Positions 9,839-19,999 of a stretch of 64,000 nt of DNA are shown in pieces. The notes below the pieces were generated by a model. It ran no database searches and was not told the DNA's origin. It saw nothing but the letters and a program-made list of their open reading frames with translations. Source of the stretch: Meconema thalassinum (lineage: Eukaryota; Arthropoda; Insecta; Orthoptera; Tettigoniidae). Every line of letters starts with the position of its first letter. Positions within the stretch are counted from its first letter, which is position 1. The position numbers were made by a program, and so were the translations under genes. Location of the stretch: contig OX336396.1 in assembly GCA_946902985.2 (NCBI GenBank), positions 237,910,297 to 237,974,296 on the forward strand, given 5' to 3'.

Positions 9839-11985
9839 CACGTAAAGGGCTCGCTACTACAGATCAGGCACTCTTACAGCTGCACTACCGCATCAGCAGC
9901 ACACTCTCATATCAGGACTGGGAAAATGTAGATCGCATCACCTTCTACTCTATGCGTTCAACATTTGAACAGTCTAGCATCCGGCAGAAGAAAAAGTTTG
10001 AGCGGTTACAGAGAGACCAACCCGCGCCGGTACCTGCGCCTACGCTGGACATCTCACGGACAATTGTTAACCTGACCAATCGCCACCTGTCAGAGTGGGA
10101 AATCTCTATACTAGCGAAAGGAGGAAATTACGCAGTGACCCCTCCTTCGATTCCCGTGGAAGACATTGTCGCCAATATTGAAGCGGCAATCCGTGAGCTA
10201 CCATATGAACAAGCAGATGAAATTCGTCATGAAGCCTCACGTATAATCAAGAAGGCACCGGCACCGCAGAGTAACCTCACACCTCAGGAGAGAAAGGCTA
10301 TAAAGACTCTCAACATGGACGAGAGCATAATCATTCTTCCTGCAGACAAAGGGAACGCAACGGTTATCTTGGACATGGACGACTACACTGCCAAGGTTTT
10401 GGAACTTTTAGACCCGGGTACCTACCGCAAACTACTGAGAGATCCTACCAACCGGATTCTTCGTGAAACAAACGGCCTGATCAAGGTATCTTCGCTACCT
10501 GAAAACGTAAAGAAGGTAACCACCAGAAGTGAAGCTTTACCACCAAGACTCTATGGTTTACCTAAAATACACAAAGATAATGTTCCTCTTCGTCCTATCG
10601 TGAGTGCTATTGGATCACCAACTTATAGCATTGCCAAACATTTAGCTACCTTACTTCAACCACATATCGGCGGTACACAGTCGTTCGTCAAAAATTCCGG
10701 CCATTTCATTGAAAAATTGAAAACTATTCAACTAGAAGCTGGTGACTTACTAGTAAGTTTTGACGTGGTCTCTCTTTTCACGAAAGTACCTATAAAGGTA
10801 GCCCTGGAGTACATCGCACGGATTTTTCCTGATGATATCACCGCCTTATTCCGCCACTGCCTCACCGCTAGCTATTTCCTGTGGAAGGGTGATTTCTATG
10901 AACAAATTGATGGCGTCGCCATGGGCAGTCCCCTTAGTCCGGTGATCGCGAATTTCTTCATGGAACAATTTGAACAAATAGCACTAGAGACCGCACCTTT
11001 GAAACCTAAAGTGTGGCTACGATACGTGGACGATACCTTTGTAATATGGGGCCATGGTAAAGATCAATTAAATCTGTTTTTACAACATCTTAACAGCCAG
11101 AACTCGAACATTCAGTTTACCATGGAGTTAGAAAATGAACAGAAAATCGCGTTTCTCGACGTTATGGTAAAGAAGACCGCTGATCTAACTTTGGGACATA
11201 CAGTTTACCGTAAGCCGACCCATACTGACCGATATCTACATAAGACGTCCAACCACCACCCACGACAGAAATACGGAGTTATAAAAACACTGGCTGACCG
11301 CGCTAAAAGAATTTGTGATAAGCAGTGCCTAAAACAAGAAATTGAACACCTCAACGAGGCCTTATGCGCGAATGGGTACAGCCAGAAAGATATCCAGCGA
11401 GCACTCCATCCGAGACGTCCAACTACAAGGGTAATTGGAGACAAGCAGCCCCTGGCTAGAGCTTTTCTTCCATATATAAAAAAGGTCACGGACAGAATAG
11501 GGAGGCTACTCGAGTCCCATGATATAAAGACCATATACAGGCCTACACGAAAAATTAAGGACATGTTTAGGTCCGCTAAAGATAAGCGACATCCTCATAC
11601 CGCGGCAGGGGTTTATAAAATCCCGTGTGATTGTGGCCAAGTATATATTGGAACAACGAAAAGAAGTATTGCCACTCGCCTCAAGGAGCACGAACGACAC
11701 AGCCGGCTGGGACAAACAGATAAATCCACTGTAGCAGCACACTCGCTACTTGCAGGTCACGATATAAGATATGGAGACACCGAAGTTCTGTCCACCACGG
11801 TGTCTTATCATGCCAGGCTACAAAGGGAGGCCATTGAAATCCTGAAGCATACTAACAGCTTCAATCTTAAGGAGGAAGCAGAACGTGTGAACAGAGCTTG
11901 GCTTCCAGTCCTTAATCCCCTCAAGCCTGCCCTTATTGACCGTCGTAGACGAGAAGATGCAACAGACGAGCAGCCCTGTCCTTGA
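9839..11985 (+). CDS. Penelope-like RT and GIY-YIG protein, 5'-truncated copy C (inverted)
   Basis: Open from M at 9952 to 11985, 677 residues that correspond to residues 156-832 of copy A. The 5' end is lost at the inversion junction: reading begins in the region equivalent to 8720 of copy A, and one extra A near 9846 shifts the frame before the ATG. Visible motifs: PADKGN (130-135), YGLPKIHK (201-208), GVAMGSPLSP (321-330), YVDD (358-361), and GVY (553) plus YIG (565) of the GIY-YIG nuclease. Differences from A are few (for example Y for S in ELPYEQ, M for T in GVAMGSP, K for T in MVKKT). All RT core motifs are intact, but the missing N-terminus makes autonomous function doubtful. Confidence 0.9.
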
Positions 11986-12181
11986 TGCATTACTTTTATG
12001 TGGTACGCCGTTGCTATGGTAGCCTCTATGTGTGGGTTGTTGACTATTTATATATCTTCTGTTTACTTGTTTTACCTCGCTTTATGTAACCTGTGAACAT
12101 GCTGAACGCAGTATTCAGCGAAACGTCAGGACGACAAAATGTCCTTGGAACACGACCTATAAGCCCGCGAAACGGAGATTC
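11986..12181 (+). repeat. PLE pseudo-LTR 3 (inverted)
   Basis: Reverse complement of the 6330-6563 repeat, ending at the right TSD (12182-12194). Confidence 0.87.
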
Positions 12182-13748
12182 CAATCTACAGTGATTTTAA
12201 TTGGATGTCTTCCTAGTTGAACGCCTTTAGTATTGATGGCTTTCCTCCACTCTCGAATTACCTTTTCCAATGCACAATTGAAAAGTAGAAGTGACAGACC
12301 ATCTCCTTGTCTCACACCTGACTTTATTTTGAAAGATTTTGAAAGTTCCCCTCTAAATTTAACTTTGGAAGCTGTGTTCGTTAATGTTGCTTGAATTATT
12401 TCAGTTGTCTTGTTATCAAGTTCAAATTCCTTCAGAATGGTAATAAGTGCCTTTCTGTCAATGGAGTCATAGGCTTTTATAAAATCCACAAAAGTAACTA
12501 CATATTTCAAGTTTCTGATTTTCCTCATGTCTAATATGTTCTTTAAATTTAGTATTTGCTCCGTACACGATCCTGCCTGATACTCTCCCAATTGTGGGTC
12601 GAGTATTTTTATGCTCTTTTTAAAAGCGCTTTGGATAAGATCTTACAAGTCACTAGTAGGAGGGAGATTCCCCTGTAATTGTTAGGATCTGTTTTCTTCC
12701 CTTTCTTATGTTGTGGATGAATCAAGGCAGATGTCCATTCTGATGGTATACTGTGTGTTTTCCCTTTTTGTCATTTATGATTTCCATTAAACATAGGATC
12801 AGGTTGTCACTCGAGTATTTCCATAATTCAGCAACTATACTATCTTCTCCAGATGCTTTGTTATTTTTAAGTTCGTTTATAAATTCTTTAATTTCATTTG
12901 TTGTTGGTGGTTTCGAGTCTGGAGGAATGGGGAGTATATTATCAAAATTAAATGTCTCCTTTGGTGAATCGCAATTGGGGAGTTCTTCAAAATATTCCGC
13001 AAGTATTCTGCAAATTTCAGCGTTATTATATGCAGTTTTCTGTGTCTTTGGATCTCAGAAAAGTAAGCTTGGTGGAGTATACTTCCCTAAACTACTTTTG
13101 AAAGTTTTGTAGAAGTCCTTTGTTTTGTGCTGTCTGAAGTCCGATTCTATTAATGTTAATTGATCTTTCATGTGTTGCACTTTTATCCTTGAGTCCCTTA
13201 GATGTATGTTTTTGGGCTTCCATAAGGCTGTTTCTAGTATGCTCATTTTTATTTGCATTCCAGGTGTTCTAAGCTAATTGTCTTTTAAAGATAGGTTCAT
13301 CACACTCAGCAGTCCACCAGGCATGTTTTCCTTTTCTTTTAAGGAGAATGGTTTCTTCTGCTGTCTGTACTAAGTCTCTTTGAAGTTGTTCCAATGTTTT
13401 AGGTGCTCTGCTTTCCAAAAGTGTATTGAAATTATTTTCTGTGCTAATTTTTGTGTATCAAACTTTTTGGATTGATAATTATTTTGAATTTAATGAGACA
13501 GATAGTGGTCTGAATCTACACCTGCACTCTTAGCAACTTTCACATTGAGTAACTCCGTTGTAGACTGTCTGCTAATAGCAACATGGTCAAGTTGTTTCTC
13601 CCCACAAACTGGATTTGGGGAAACCCAAGTAGTTTGTTTCCTCTCTGCATAAACTATTGAGTCTTTCTCCATTTGTGTTGCCTACCATAGACCGATGTTG
13701 ACATTCTTTGCTTGATTTGAGTGTTAAAGTCTCCAAGAACTTACTTAC
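12182..13748 (-). pseudogene. LINE-B relic, linker and RT palm (segment 2)
   Basis: The minus strand carries EWTSALIHPQHKKGKKTDPN, NYRGISLLLVTCKILSKAL, VDFIKAYDSIDRKALITILK and GVRQGDGLSLLLFNCALEKV, then KITVD where the PLE cluster interrupts it. Upstream lies the linker that connects to the endonuclease. The order and spacing match a LINE ORF2. Several stops (for example near 13060 and 13490) show decay. It aligns well with the copy at 17522-19021. Confidence 0.82.
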
Positions 13749-13925
13749 TCCTTGACGCTATGGTCCTTGCAGAACCTTGGTCTCCGCAACTATCTTCTTG
13801 CAAAGCTCTCTGTCGATTGCCTTGGTCCTCCATCTCCTGACTCCCATGATACATAGATCGTCCTCCACTTCCTCGATCCACTGCTTTCTTGGCCTACCTC
13901 TCTGTCGTCTACCTCCTGGATGCCC
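13749..13925 (-). pseudogene. C-terminal fragment of another LINE, nested in LINE-B
   Basis: Minus-strand translation gives RGRPRKQWIEEVEDDLCIMG, then VRRWRTKAIDREL and KKIVAETKVLQGP. This is a typical LINE C-terminal signature (GRPxKRWxxEVExDL) and differs from LINE-B. It sits between the VLG and DFN of the LINE-B endonuclease motif, so it is an insertion. A run of C occurs at its left edge. I do not see a clear TSD. Confidence 0.65.
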
Positions 13926-14435
13926 CCCCCAGCACTTTTATTGATGGAATTTGATCTAGGGTGTTTGATAGTTCTTGCCAAAAAATTTCTGTTTGTTCTT
14001 TCTGAGTCCTATTTTTCTCATTAGTTGGTGTATGTGTATTTACAATAGTATAAACTTTGTTAACTGATTTAGAGGATAGTAGGGATAATCTTTCAATAAT
14101 GGATTTAAACTCTAGTATTGAATTTAATATGTTCTGATTTACAATGGACCCAGAGTCAAATTGAGGTACATTTTTCATAACTCTCATTCCAGGTTTTCCC
14201 TTAAAATTCTATATCCTTCTGAATCAAATGGATGTTCATCAGTATATCTAGTTTCTTGAAGAGCTGTTATCATAATCCTTTTTTCTTTGATGAAATTTAT
14301 TAGAGTTTTAAGTTTTCCTGTTTTTAAGGGTGAATTGACATTGAGGGTAGCTAAAAAGTTTATGTTCTTGTGCTTAATTTTACTGGTGATTAGCTTAATG
14401 CTGTTTTCAAGATGCTTCATTATAATCACTGTCAT
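13926..14435 (-). pseudogene. LINE-B relic, AP-endonuclease domain (segment 1)
   Basis: The minus strand encodes NFLATLNVNSPLKTGKLKTL, then MITALQETRYTD, VYTIVNTHTPTNEKNRTQKE and IPSIKVLG with DFN following after the 177-bp insertion. These are APE-type endonuclease blocks: the N-terminal Asn, the QET catalytic Glu, and the GDFN block. It is the 5' end of the LINE-B relic that runs leftward to 4915. No separate ORF1 is seen to the right. Confidence 0.78.
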
Positions 14436-14721
14436 AAATGAAACTATGACAGGAGTGGAAAGTATATTATGTTCTACCCTGTGCCAACAGACAAATACAA
14501 AATTACTGTATTAATCCTGAGATGACAATACAACCATTATGTGCATGTATAATATATTTTTGAAAATTTATTATTGCAGGTTATATTGTACTATATGTTG
14601 TGTACCTCTTGGTGGTGATCTTTGATAAATACTTCCGGAGAAAACTCTCAAATAGAAGTAAGGTAATATAGTGATACCAACTTGTAGAAACTATTTTGGA
14701 TACCCAACCACAACCTATGTA

Positions 14722-15566
14722 TAAGGTGCATTCAAAAAGTAACGAGCCGGAGGCTGGAATGCTCAAACCGGTGTCGACATCGGCTAATCGTGGCGAGTGT
14801 AACGAGGTGTGGTTCCGACCAGAGCGTGGAAGGTCACAGCCCGTCGCTAGAGGGCACGCGTGCACGTCACGTGACGATACAAAGCGAGCAGCAGCATGTA
14901 TCAATCATCCAACGTTGCCTGTCGCATTGCAAACAGTGACATGGAGGCGTCAAACGAAGAGCGAAGAGGTGTTGTTCGGTTTCTGACAGTGGAAGGAGTA
15001 GGGGGAACGGACATTCATCGCCGAATGTCATAAGTGTACGGCGAACACTGCATGTCCCTTGCAAGGGTCAAGGCGTGGCACAAGCGCTTCAGGGAAGGAC
15101 GGCTATCGTTAGCCGATGATGCCCGGTCTGGGGCACCCCCCTGCATTACCGATGACAACGTCCAGATGGTTGATGCACTCATTACCCAGGACCACAGAGT
15201 GACAGTGAACGCCATAGCCGCCATGGTCGGATTGAGCGTCGGAAGTGTGCACACCATCATGAAGGAACGGCTGCACTTGCGCAAAGTGTGTGCTCAATGG
15301 GTGCCCCACAGTCTTCAACCACACCAGGGAGCATGTCGAATGGCCCACTGTCTTGGTCATCTGCAGAGCTATGCGAGGGAAGGGAATGGGTTCCTGGTAT
15401 GAGTGGTGGCTGGAGATGAGTCATGGTGTCATCATTTCGAACCAGAATCCAAACGACAAAGCCTCCAGTGGAAGCATCCAGGGTCACCACCACTCAAAAA
15501 AGGCAAGGCCATCCACACGAGTGCTGGAAAGGTATCTCCGGCTCGTTACTTTTTGAATGCACCTTA
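14722..15566 (+). mobile_element. Internally deleted mariner with 30-bp TIRs
   Basis: Ends are inverted repeats: AAGGTGCATTCAAAAAGTAA then CGAGCCGGAG, and the exact complement at 15537-15565. The element is flanked by TA. At 845 bp it is shorter than a full mariner (about 1.3 kb), because the region with the second and third catalytic Asp is missing. Confidence 0.9.
14941..15520 (+). pseudogene. Mariner transposase pseudogene (helix-turn-helix half)
   Basis: Translates from MEASNEERRGVVRFLTVEG. A stop after RRMS is followed by VYGEHCMSLARVKAWHKRFR, then DARSGAPP, AAMVGLSVGSVHTIMKERL and HLRKVCAQWVPHSLQPHQG. After a frame change it reads GDESWCHHFEPESKRQSLQW, which carries the first catalytic Asp. 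It then jumps to the right TIR, so the rest of the DDD triad is deleted. It is not functional. Confidence 0.85.
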
Positions 15567-15984
15567 TATTTCCAAAGCTCAAACTTTTAAACATGCTCCT
15601 ACAGTTAAATCAGTCTTGGCTCATGGTGTTGGTGTTGGGGAAGGCTGCAAATGAACCCGACCTGAAGGTAGTTTGTAGAGGTGGTGTAATTATTCTTTTT
15701 AAGTTGGCAATAACTGACCAACATAGCTCAGCGTATAGTGGTTAATGCTGATATATTACATCTACACCACGCACATACAGTACGTGTCTGCAGGATTTTA
15801 TAGAGAAATTTTGGTGAGAGGGGTGAATAGATTTTTTGTTGACAAATAAATAGATGGAGTTTCAATTTTCTCATTAAAAAGACCTATCTAGTTTTGAAAT
15901 TTAGGAAGGGATAATGAATTTTTCTAATTTCTAATTTAACCTATTCTTCCTACACAAATCCCAGACATTTCAAGGTCTTCTCTG

Positions 15985-16130
15985 TGCAAAATTATGACTA
16001 CACACCTAGGATACCGGAAACTTTATGCATGTGGGGTCCCAAAAATGCTGACTGACGATCACAAAACTCAGTGAATGGCGTGAGCTGTAATGTTTCTCAC
16101 ATGGTACCATAATGAGGGACAAACTCATCA
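15985..16130 (+). pseudogene. Mariner transposase middle fragment
   Basis: The plus strand reads LGYRKLYACGVPKMLTDDHK, with stops, then WYHNEGQ. This is the block after the second helix-turn-helix in mariner/SETMAR-type transposases (LGYRKxCARWVPxMLTxxHK). The N-terminal part of the same kind of protein lies just to the right on the opposite strand. Confidence 0.65.
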
Positions 16131-16172
16131 ACTCATCAACTTGCTCGACCAGGGGTACAGCAGCGAATGTTG

Positions 16173-16382
16173 TTACCCACTTTGGTAATGGATGTCCGTT
16201 CGCCCTTCTCTAAATTTCCAACACCATTTCCGTACACTACCATCATTCATAAAGTTTGCACCATACACTACACTCATTTTGCGATAAATGTCAGCAGTGC
16301 TACATCCTTCTGCTTGAAGAAAATATATCACACTTTGCAACTCACACTTGGCGGGAGTGTCTATCGTAGTGGCCATGTTCAT
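16173..16382 (-). pseudogene. Mariner transposase N-terminal HTH fragment (inverted)
   Basis: The minus strand starts MNMATTIDTPAKCELQSVIY, then FLQAEGCSTADIYRKMSVVY, MNDGSVRKWCWKFREGRTDI. This is the HTH_48-like N-terminus of mariner transposases. It faces the middle fragment at 15985-16130, so the two halves are in opposite orientation. Either an internal inversion happened or two fragments met by chance. Confidence 0.7.
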
Positions 16383-16479
16383 AGCTCGGCTTCGACTGGC
16401 GCATTGGAGCCAACAATGGCAGAGGTTGCAGAGGAGACGTAGCACAATCGCACGACACACAGAACTGGCTCATGCCTAC

Positions 16480-17425
16480 TCTTGCATGGAGTAGGAGATC
16501 GGTAGTCGACTATGTAATTTTTGATGCGCAAATGAAGAGAAATGTTATGGACATTAAAGTTATCCCATCAGAGGCCTTGGATAGTGATCACTGGCTGGTG
16601 GTTATGAGCTACAAAATGAAGTCAGAAAGGAGAGTGATAGAAAGGCAGGAGAGGAAAATAAAAGTATGGAAACGCAAAGATGAAAGTACCAAAACGGAAT
16701 ATCAGGAAATAGTAAAGCGCAGGCTTCCCAGAGAGGAAACAGGAACTGTGGAAGAGGAATGGGAAAGGCTGAAAACAAAACTAGTGGAAGCAGCAGAAAT
16801 GGTATGCAGGAGGACCAGTGATAAGAAACGATGGAAGGAGACACCATGGTGGAACAACAGAGTGTAGGAAGTAGTGGGAAACAAAATCAAAGCTTTCCGG
16901 ATGTGGTTCCAACTTGAACAGCAGATGCAAGGGAGGAATATATAGCCAGAAAGAAGGAAGCCAAAACGGTGATAACAGAGGAAAGGAGGAAGTGGATGGA
17001 GAAATGGACAAGGATGATGGAAGAGGACAGTAAAGGTAATAGAAAACTGTTGTATGCGATGGTGAAGAATAAAAGGAAAAATGAGAAGATTACCACAGAG
17101 AGAATGGAAGACAAAAATGGCAATGTTATTGAGAGAAAAGAAGAGATTAAATCACTTTGGAAAGAATACTTTGAGGACCTCTTGAATGTGACAGCACCAA
17201 GTAAGGAGGAATAGTATACTGGAAGGGTTGATGTCAGTAACCAAGTACAAGTGGAAGACTTAACTTGGGCATAAGTGGAAGAAGCAATAAAGAGGATGAA
17301 AATGGGAAAAGCACCAGGTATAGATGAGGTAAGTGTGGAGATGATAAAAGCTGCAGGGGAAGTGGGAACACAGTGGTTGTATAGGGTGATATGAGTTATA
17401 TGGAAGAAAGAAGAAGATGCATGAT
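16480..17425 (+). pseudogene. LINE-A copy 2, fragment (endonuclease end to RT start)
   Basis: Begins in the last part of the endonuclease domain (RRSVVDYVIFDAQMKRNVMD, with IPSEALDSDH carrying the SDH motif). The linker follows with WKETPWWNNR, then KAPGIDEVSVEMIKAAGEVG and GTQWLYRV, where it stops. In-frame stops lie near 16865, 17213 and 17271. The sequence is homologous to 50739-53180. Both ends are truncated, and a LINE-B 3' tail follows directly. Confidence 0.82.
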
Positions 17426-17521
17426 TGGAGGTTGAATTAAAATACAGCTCAGGTATTATTATTATTATTCTTTCTTCGTTTAGGCCAGCTATGGACCACA
17501 TCATTTCAACTGCTTCCATCT

Positions 17522-18775
17522 TTAGGCCATGATCTTAGCCCAGTGATCACGCATTCGCTGCCTGTGAGACTCCTTTTTTTCTTCAGACCACTTCTTGCCG
17601 GTTTTTAATTTCGCTTTTTCTTGGAATTGGTGCTGTGCTCCAAGCTTTTCCTTCAAAAGGTCACGTTCCATAATGTCTGCGTGGGTGATCCTTACTTTGT
17701 GTAAATCCTTGTCTACCTCACAAAACCAGGGGCCCTTGGTTTTTTTGTAAAAAAAATAGGTAAATATCCGATTGGTGATTCTCTCGGGTTTCATACGGGT
17801 TAAGTGGCCATAGAAAGATATTCTTCTCTTCCGAATTACTTGAGATATCCTTTCTACATGATGGTACAGCTCATTGTTATGCCATCTCCTGTATTCACCA
17901 TCATCTTTCAATGGCCCTAAGATCTTCCTGAGGATCTTCCTTTCCTTGGCTTCCAATTTCTCAATCAGACCCTTCCTATTCATTGCCAGGCATTCTGCTG
18001 CGTACAGCGCCTCAGGTCGGATAACTGTACGATAGTGTCTTAGTCTGGCATTGCGGGACACTGTTCGCTTGTTGTACACTACTTTCGTTAGCTGGTAGGC
18101 CACTTCCATCTTGTTCATTCTTGACGTGAAGGCTTCCTTCTCTGATATGTTGGGCTCGATCCACTCCCCTAGGTACTTAAACTTTTTTGCCTGACGGATC
18201 TTTCCATGTTCAACATTTAATTCTTTGACTGCAGGGATAATATTAGTTATAAACTCGATCTTCTCAAAATAAATTTGTAAGCCTGCCTTTGCCGCTTGTA
18301 TTCTGAGTTGGTTGACTTGTTTTGTGGCTGTGTCTAGGGAATCAGAAAAGATTGCTAGATCATCTGCGAAAGCTAGGCAGTCAATTGTCAGGTCCAAGCT
18401 CCTGCAGCCCATTCTGACACCATTTTCTAACACTTCTTTCCCCATCTCCTTGCGCCATTCACGAATTACTTTCTCCTGTATACAGTTGAAAAGTAAAGGT
18501 GACAGTCCATCTCCCTGCCTCACACCCGTCCTGATTTTGAAATCCGACATTTCTCCTCTATATTTCACTCTGGAGTTTGTGTTAGCCAAGGTCTGCTGGA
18601 TAATTGCTCGTGTTTTGTCGTCCAAACCCATTTCTTTTAAAATTTGGAAGAGTGTGGTTTGATCAATAGAGTCATAGGCTTTCTTGAAGTCGACAAAGAC
18701 AACTACGAACTTCCTGTTTCTGAGCTTCAAATATGAAAGAACAAATTTAAGACTCTCATGATCTGCTCTGCACAT
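17522..18775 (-). CDS. LINE-B reverse transcriptase (open fragment)
   Basis: A 417-residue open frame. It reads VVVFVDFKKAYDSIDQTTLF (RT block A), GVRQGDGLSPLLFNCIQEKV (block B), CLAFADDLAIFSDSLDTATK (catalytic FADD), then KKFKYLGEWIEPN, RHYRTVIRPEALYAAECLAM, KERKILRKILGPLKDDGEYR and FYGHLTRMKPERI, ending in a Lys/Arg-rich tail. A fragment just upstream (18821-19021) carries WTSVLIHALHKKGDKTDVNN and YRGIPLL in another frame, so the 5' part is frameshifted. The endonuclease and the start of ORF2 are missing. The layout resembles RTE-like elements, but I do not assign the clade firmly. Confidence 0.85.
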   Translation of the reverse strand: MCRADHESLKFVLSYLKLRNRKFVVVFVDFKKAYDSIDQTTLFQILKEMGLDDKTRAIIQQTLANTNSRVKYRGEMSDFKIRTGVRQGDGLSPLLFNCIQEKVIREWRKEMGKEVLENGVRMGCRSLDLTIDCLAFADDLAIFSDSLDTATKQVNQLRIQAAKAGLQIYFEKIEFITNIIPAVKELNVEHGKIRQAKKFKYLGEWIEPNISEKEAFTSRMNKMEVAYQLTKVVYNKRTVSRNARLRHYRTVIRPEALYAAECLAMNRKGLIEKLEAKERKILRKILGPLKDDGEYRRWHNNELYHHVERISQVIRKRRISFYGHLTRMKPERITNRIFTYFFYKKTKGPWFCEVDKDLHKVRITHADIMERDLLKEKLGAQHQFQEKAKLKTGKKWSEEKKESHRQRMRDHWAKIMA

Positions 18776-18789
18776 GAACGACCTTTCCT

Positions 18790-19021
18790 GAACCCACCTT
18801 GATATTCACCCAGCTGAAAGTCAAGTTGTTCTTCTGCCCGGGTCTGAAGGGCTTTGGAGAGTTTTGTACGTTGTTATGAGGAGTGGAATGCCACGATAGT
18901 TGTTAACGTCTGTTTTGTCACCTTTCTTATGAAGAGCGTGAATCAAAACCGATGTCCAGCCACTAGGGAGTTCCTCGGTTTCCCATATCTCCTGGATAAT
19001 TTCAGTGAGTTTACTAATCAT
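18790..19021 (-). pseudogene. LINE-B RT fingers fragment (shifted frame)
   Basis: The minus strand encodes EIIQEIWETEELPSGWTSVL followed by HALHKKGDKTDVNNYRG. It is the natural upstream neighbour of the open frame at 17522-18775 but is separated by frameshifts. Confidence 0.75.
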
Positions 19022-19360
19022 TATTATTATTATTGTTTTTATTATTACTACTAGTTAAATTGAAATGATAGAAGCCATTTTTCAGTGTTGTCTAGTTATA
19101 TTAAAGCTTTCCAGTTGGTCAACACAAATTGTCCCCAATTACATTAGACGGGGAAAAAAAATTATTTATACACCCCAACATGAGAAACAACAAAGGAATA
19201 TCAGAAGGAGCTGTACATGTTCCTTATACAGTTAGTCCGGGAATGCTCTCCGCAGCGCCTACATGCGTCTGCGAGAGCTAGCTACAGCAGTTACGTTGGT
19301 AGCACGGCTGCTGCTTGCATCATAACAAATAAACAGTAAACTTTGTACTCACCACAGCCA

Positions 19361-19793
19361 TTCATAACAGATGCTGGAACCATTCACAGTACATCACTCT
19401 TTTTCTGTAATCAGTTTGTTTTAATTCATGAATCATGGTAACTTTATAAGGGAACAACTAAAGCTTGTCTCTTACAGCTTTATGTGCTGTCGACTTAGAG
19501 ATTCCAGTTTGTTGAGCTAATTTTCGTGTGGATTTACTTGGACTACGCAGCATTATATTGGAGATTTCGTCAAGGTTTTCGTCTGTTAAAAGCGTAGGCC
19601 TGCCTGTTTCCGGTACATCGTGAACTGAGCCAGTCACACAAAATTTACTTACCAAATCCTGAACGGTATCACGGTTTGGACACTTTGAATTAAGAAACCA
19701 CGCCTGAAATCTTAATTTTACATTTTCTGTAAACCGATCGCCTTCGGGGTAAACTTATTCCACCAAAAATACTCTCTCTTCAGTAGTAAACAT
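19361..19793 (-). pseudogene. Tc1/mariner-type transposase N-terminal fragment
   Basis: Starting at the ATG at 19793 the minus strand reads MFTTEERVFLVE, a stop, then VYPEGDRFTENVKLRFQAWF, CVTGSVHDVPETGRPTLLTD, NIMLRSPSKSTRKLAQQTGI and SKSTAHKAVRDKL. After another stop it reads LFPYKVTMIHELKQTDYRKR and CEWFQHLL. This is the HTH half of a mariner-like transposase, with no catalytic domain. A GTGAGT motif follows the end on the minus strand, which could be chance. Confidence 0.7.
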
Positions 19794-19999
19794 TACTGCC
19801 TGTATACTGTTGCACTCTTCCACTGAACGCTCGCTTACTGTAATACACACTGAAGACATGCCGGCTCACGCGCTTATCGCAATTCACACTGACAGCCCAC
19901 ATGGGAGAGTCCCGCTTTGAAGGACACAGTGCAGTGCAGCTAACTAAACTCATGACTCAACCACTCACAGCTGCACATACCCACTGGGGAGAACATTCT

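Larger units (their letters stand above)
6330..12181. mobile_element. Penelope-like element cluster (one long copy plus an inverted pair)
   Basis: A 5.85-kb compound insertion with a single 13-bp TSD. Order on the plus strand: pseudo-LTR (6330-6563), long copy A in minus orientation, pseudo-LTR (about 8937-9169), truncated copy B in minus orientation (to 9838), then copy C in plus orientation with its terminal pseudo-LTR (11986-12181). Copies A and C are almost identical at protein level, so the insertion is recent. Tandem and inverted arrangements with partial LTR-like ends are characteristic of Penelope-like elements. Confidence 0.9.
17435..19030 (-). mobile_element. LINE-B copy, 5'-truncated, AAT-type tail
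   Basis: Minus-orientation LINE fragment. The 3' end has an (AAT)n-like tail (17455-17470). The 5' end breaks off near 19030 next to a TTA-rich repeat. It contains the best preserved LINE-B coding region in the window. Confidence 0.82.

Noticed and set aside
19221..19990. TIRs around the mariner fragment at 19361-19793
   Set aside because: GGAATGCTCTCCGCAGCGCC and a similar string near 19990 are in direct, not inverted, orientation and only loosely alike.
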